Notes under the pieces: model-generated
What the model was told of the DNA's origin: nothing
Seen by the model: only the letters and a program-made list of their open reading frames with translations
Database searches by the model: none
Assembly: GCA_022571515.1 (NCBI GenBank)
Contig: JACZXQ010000004.1
Span: 62,001-126,000, forward strand
From: Gemmatimonadota bacterium
Lineage (GTDB): Bacteria > Gemmatimonadota > Gemmatimonadetes > Longimicrobiales > Gaopeijiaceae
DNA: 64,000 bases
Direction: 5' to 3'
Shown here: positions 63,652 through 64,000 of the stretch, one piece after another
Position numbering within the stretch: position 1 is the stretch's first letter
Layout of the letters: every line of letters begins with the position of its first letter
Translations under genes and position numbers: made by a program

Positions 63652-64000
63652 TCAGTGGGCAGTAGTGCTCACCAGCGTGGGCAGGCCGTCCAGCCGCCGG
63701 TAGAGCGCAGCAACCCGTCCGATCAGCGTCAGCTTTGCGGGATCCTCGACCAACGTCGGACCTTCCGAGCCGTCCAGGGGCTCCAGGTAGACGCCCTGTC
63801 CGTTACGCGACAGGCGGAAGTAGGACACCCGCCCTCCAACACGAGCCACCACAAGGACACCCTCGCCGACCTCGTCGATCGCCGTAGGCTCAACCAGCAC
63901 GTAGTCGCCTTTGGCAACCTCGATCGCGCCTAATTCGTTGCCCTTGGCCTGCACGAAGAAGCAGCCCTCGGCTCCAGCCAGGCGGCGATCCATCGACAGG
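63652..64000 (-). CDS. LexA/S24-like C-terminal domain, partial, apparently without catalytic Ser-Lys
   Basis: The 3' part of a gene that runs off the right edge (116 codons visible). The sequence GCFFVQAKGNELGAIEVAKGDYVLVEP has the layout of the S24/LexA fold (GDSM-xx-AGI-x-x-GDYVIV). However, the serine of the usual GDSM is replaced by GNEL, and the region GRVSYFRLS has no lysine where LexA has its VKR. If aligned correctly, it cannot self-cleave. Upstream DNA-binding part not in view. It lies 28 bases from tadA, same strand. Confidence 0.55.
   Translation of the reverse strand, partial: LSMDRRLAGAEGCFFVQAKGNELGAIEVAKGDYVLVEPTAIDEVGEGVLVVARVGGRVSYFRLSRNGQGVYLEPLDGSEGPTLVEDPAKLTLIGRVAALYRRLDGLPTLVSTTAH

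Overview
The window is a 64 kb piece of a high-GC Gram-negative chromosome. It has densely packed genes, many stop/start overlaps of the ATGA, GTGA or TAATG kind, and frequent GTG/TTG starts. The mix of genes fits Gemmatimonadota or a close relative: a SulP transporter, secreted M1/M16/S9/M55 peptidases, a DUF2339 protein, a NhaC-type antiporter with a signal peptide, a cytochrome P460 lipoprotein, and an outer-membrane protein with a DPWNF motif. This assignment is an inference from gene families; no rRNA is present to test it. The only RNA gene seen is a tRNA with a CAT anticodon that resembles tRNA-Ile2.

Layout. 1-9.1 kb: end of a MATE exporter, an odd sigma-factor-like gene, small conserved proteins, a plus-strand trio (hotdog protein, nitronate monooxygenase, M55 peptidase), then a minus-strand DUF2007/membrane protein/ABC ATPase unit whose ATPase has an in-frame stop, an amidohydrolase, a GGDEF protein and a lone Cas2-like SinR-family protein. 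9.2-14 kb: a zinc-ribbon protein of unknown role, a Tat-exported Ntn asparaginase, a type-5 uracil-DNA glycosylase, a YtxJ-like redox protein, a probable selenoprotein of the AhpD/CMD type, and a HAD dehalogenase. 14-17 kb: an M16 peptidase and a small membrane protein. 17.3-26.7 kb: a minus-strand run with a molybdopterin oxidoreductase, a fused Fe-S/NrfD subunit, a TorD chaperone, a SulP transporter, a small protein and a frameshifted DUF2339 protein.

26.8-35.1 kb: TetR, TolC, adaptor lipoprotein and RND pump, followed by an outer-membrane protein broken by an amber codon. 35.2-46.8 kb: an M1 aminopeptidase lipoprotein, a surface-antigen-like beta-barrel protein, cytochrome P460, TagI, a YheT hydrolase, a second M55 peptidase and an S9 peptidase. 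46.8-53.3 kb: a conserved protein, an AI-2E family transporter, an ArfB-like release factor, a REC-PAS-PAS protein, the tRNA, and TrkA/TrkH. 53.3-64 kb is housekeeping: upp, an RsuA/RluB-type pseudouridine synthase, scpB, scpA, an M50 protease, rpsT, the pyrC-pyrB-pyrR operon, a NhaC-type antiporter, tadA and a LexA-like fragment.

The most interesting signal is at 12610-13203. Two adjacent pieces of one AhpD/CMD-type peroxidase-related protein lie in one frame and are separated only by a TGA. That TGA falls exactly on the second cysteine of the CxxC active site, and a perfect 6-bp hairpin begins 18 nt downstream. This is what a selenocysteine codon with a bacterial SECIS would look like. Against it, three other genes in the window are broken by TAA, TAG or a frameshift, so sequence error or gene decay has to be excluded.
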